A DNA stretch of 64,000 nt from Tuwongella immobilis (GTDB lineage: Bacteria > Planctomycetota > Planctomycetia > Gemmatales > Gemmataceae). The translations under genes were made by a program, and so were the position numbers. The notes below the pieces were generated by a model. The model searched no databases. It was given only the letters and a program-made list of their open reading frames with translations, and was not told where the DNA came from. Where the stretch lies: the NCBI RefSeq assembly GCF_901538355.1, contig NZ_LR593887.1, positions 6,114,920 through 6,178,919 of the forward strand. Reading direction: 5' to 3'. The first letter of the stretch is position 1; each line of letters begins with the position of its first letter. Below are positions 63,374 to 64,000 of the stretch, in pieces.

Positions 63374-64000
63374 ATGAGATATTTGACCATATTGATTGTT
63401 TTTTGGCTGGTATCCTTCAACCAAACCGCACTTGCGCAGCGAGTCAATGACTCGGAAAAAGCGAGGCTGATTCGTGAGGGTTGGAATCAGTTGTACGAAC
63501 AGGATCGGCAACCGACCTATTATCAGATTCGATTTCGTGCGAGTAATGCGAATAACGGAAAAATCGAATTTGATCGCGCAACGCAGATTGAATATGGAGC
63601 CAAGCAGCAGAATCAGACTCTGAAAAGTGAAAATTCGATCATGTGCATGAATTCCATGTATAGTTTCTTACTTCATCACAAACCAGACTCATCTCCGTGG
63701 CTCCTCGCTTCATCGGAACTGAATTCAATCGATTCATCCGGTCGCACGCAGAATTCCTTTTTCCAGGATCTAACGGAAAACTCCCCATCGGCAGGGCACG
63801 TTTACCCTTCGTCATTTTTTGATTCCAGCTCATGTCACTTATTATTATCGAATAACGCGATTGAATTCCTTTCGATTCGCAACGATCTATCGGAATGCGA
63901 AATTCGTTATCGGCGTCACGTTAGCAACGTTACCGTGGAATATACAGGAACCCTCACGCTGGATCCCCAAGCCCACTCCATCATTACTCAGGCGAAGCTT
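63374..64000 (+). CDS. Secreted paralogue 4 (runs off the window)
   Basis: An open frame from ATG 63374 to the last base (209 codons). A signal peptide (MRYLTILIVFWLVSFNQTAL, cleavage after AQ) is followed by a body like that of the protein at 59942: both start with a helix (RLIREGWNQLYEQDRQPTYY here, VRQTWKSLSNRPYLHYSTVN there) and then a strand pair with single Cys residues. The C-terminus, where the anchor should be, lies beyond the window. The prepilin-like frame upstream is in phase, but the signal peptide supports this start. Confidence 0.65.
   Translation, partial: MRYLTILIVFWLVSFNQTALAQRVNDSEKARLIREGWNQLYEQDRQPTYYQIRFRASNANNGKIEFDRATQIEYGAKQQNQTLKSENSIMCMNSMYSFLLHHKPDSSPWLLASSELNSIDSSGRTQNSFFQDLTENSPSAGHVYPSSFFDSSSCHLLLSNNAIEFLSIRNDLSECEIRYRRHVSNVTVEYTGTLTLDPQAHSIITQAKL

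Overview
The window reads as a Planctomycete genome of the Gemmataceae type. Support: a secreted protein with an LEARIAPA leader motif and FG-GAP repeats, a remnant of a type IV prepilin leader, MauE- and DUF1573-like pieces, lineage-style families of small secreted paralogues, and an HNH/Dpd island beside a plasmid-like block. The family assignment is inference from protein style.

Left part, 1-19.5 kb, minus strand: a compact operon matching the restriction side of the Dpd (7-deazapurine in DNA) system, in transcription order dpdE, dpdF, dpdG, dpdH, dpdI, dpdJ, dpdK, dpdD, an HNH endonuclease gene, then dpdB, which runs off the left edge. Most junctions overlap by a few bases. dpdA and dpdC, which would make the modified base, are not in the window. 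The operon's upstream side is littered with transposon remains (19.56-20.76 kb): an internally deleted IS5-type element inserted in an older, frameshifted transposase gene.

Middle, 20.9-31.5 kb: a plasmid-like or integrative-element backbone. It has a LysR-like regulator, a small ECF-type sigma factor, and an overlapping operon of vWA protein, ParB-like protein, VirD4-like ATPase (one frame break at a T6 run), a membrane protein and a small hydrophilic protein. These are followed by a six-iteron origin with a divergent RepA-type initiator, a Xer-like recombinase, a tyrosine integrase, and a tRNA-Ile(UAU)-like gene whose 3' half pairs badly with its 5' half. The integrase next to the tRNA suggests that everything to the left is an element that entered at this tRNA.

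Right part, 31.8-64 kb: mostly chromosomal housekeeping. It includes an SDR reductase, hemF, argB-argD-argF, tRNA-Leu(CAG), a class II photolyase, several secreted or lipoprotein genes, and a two-gene AAA ATPase + TOPRIM-like pair that looks like a defence module.

Between 50.9 and 55.6 kb lies a cassette-like array of small plus-strand genes (zinc-ribbon-like, unknown, pentapeptide-repeat, ferritin-like, secreted, unknown). Some are separated by repeated attC-like elements and share leaders; a duplicated block of about 350 bp carries a consensus -35 box. No integron integrase is present here. The last 5 kb holds duplicated pairs of a secreted, tail-anchored protein plus a DUF1573-like protein, with truncated MauE and prepilin fragments between them.
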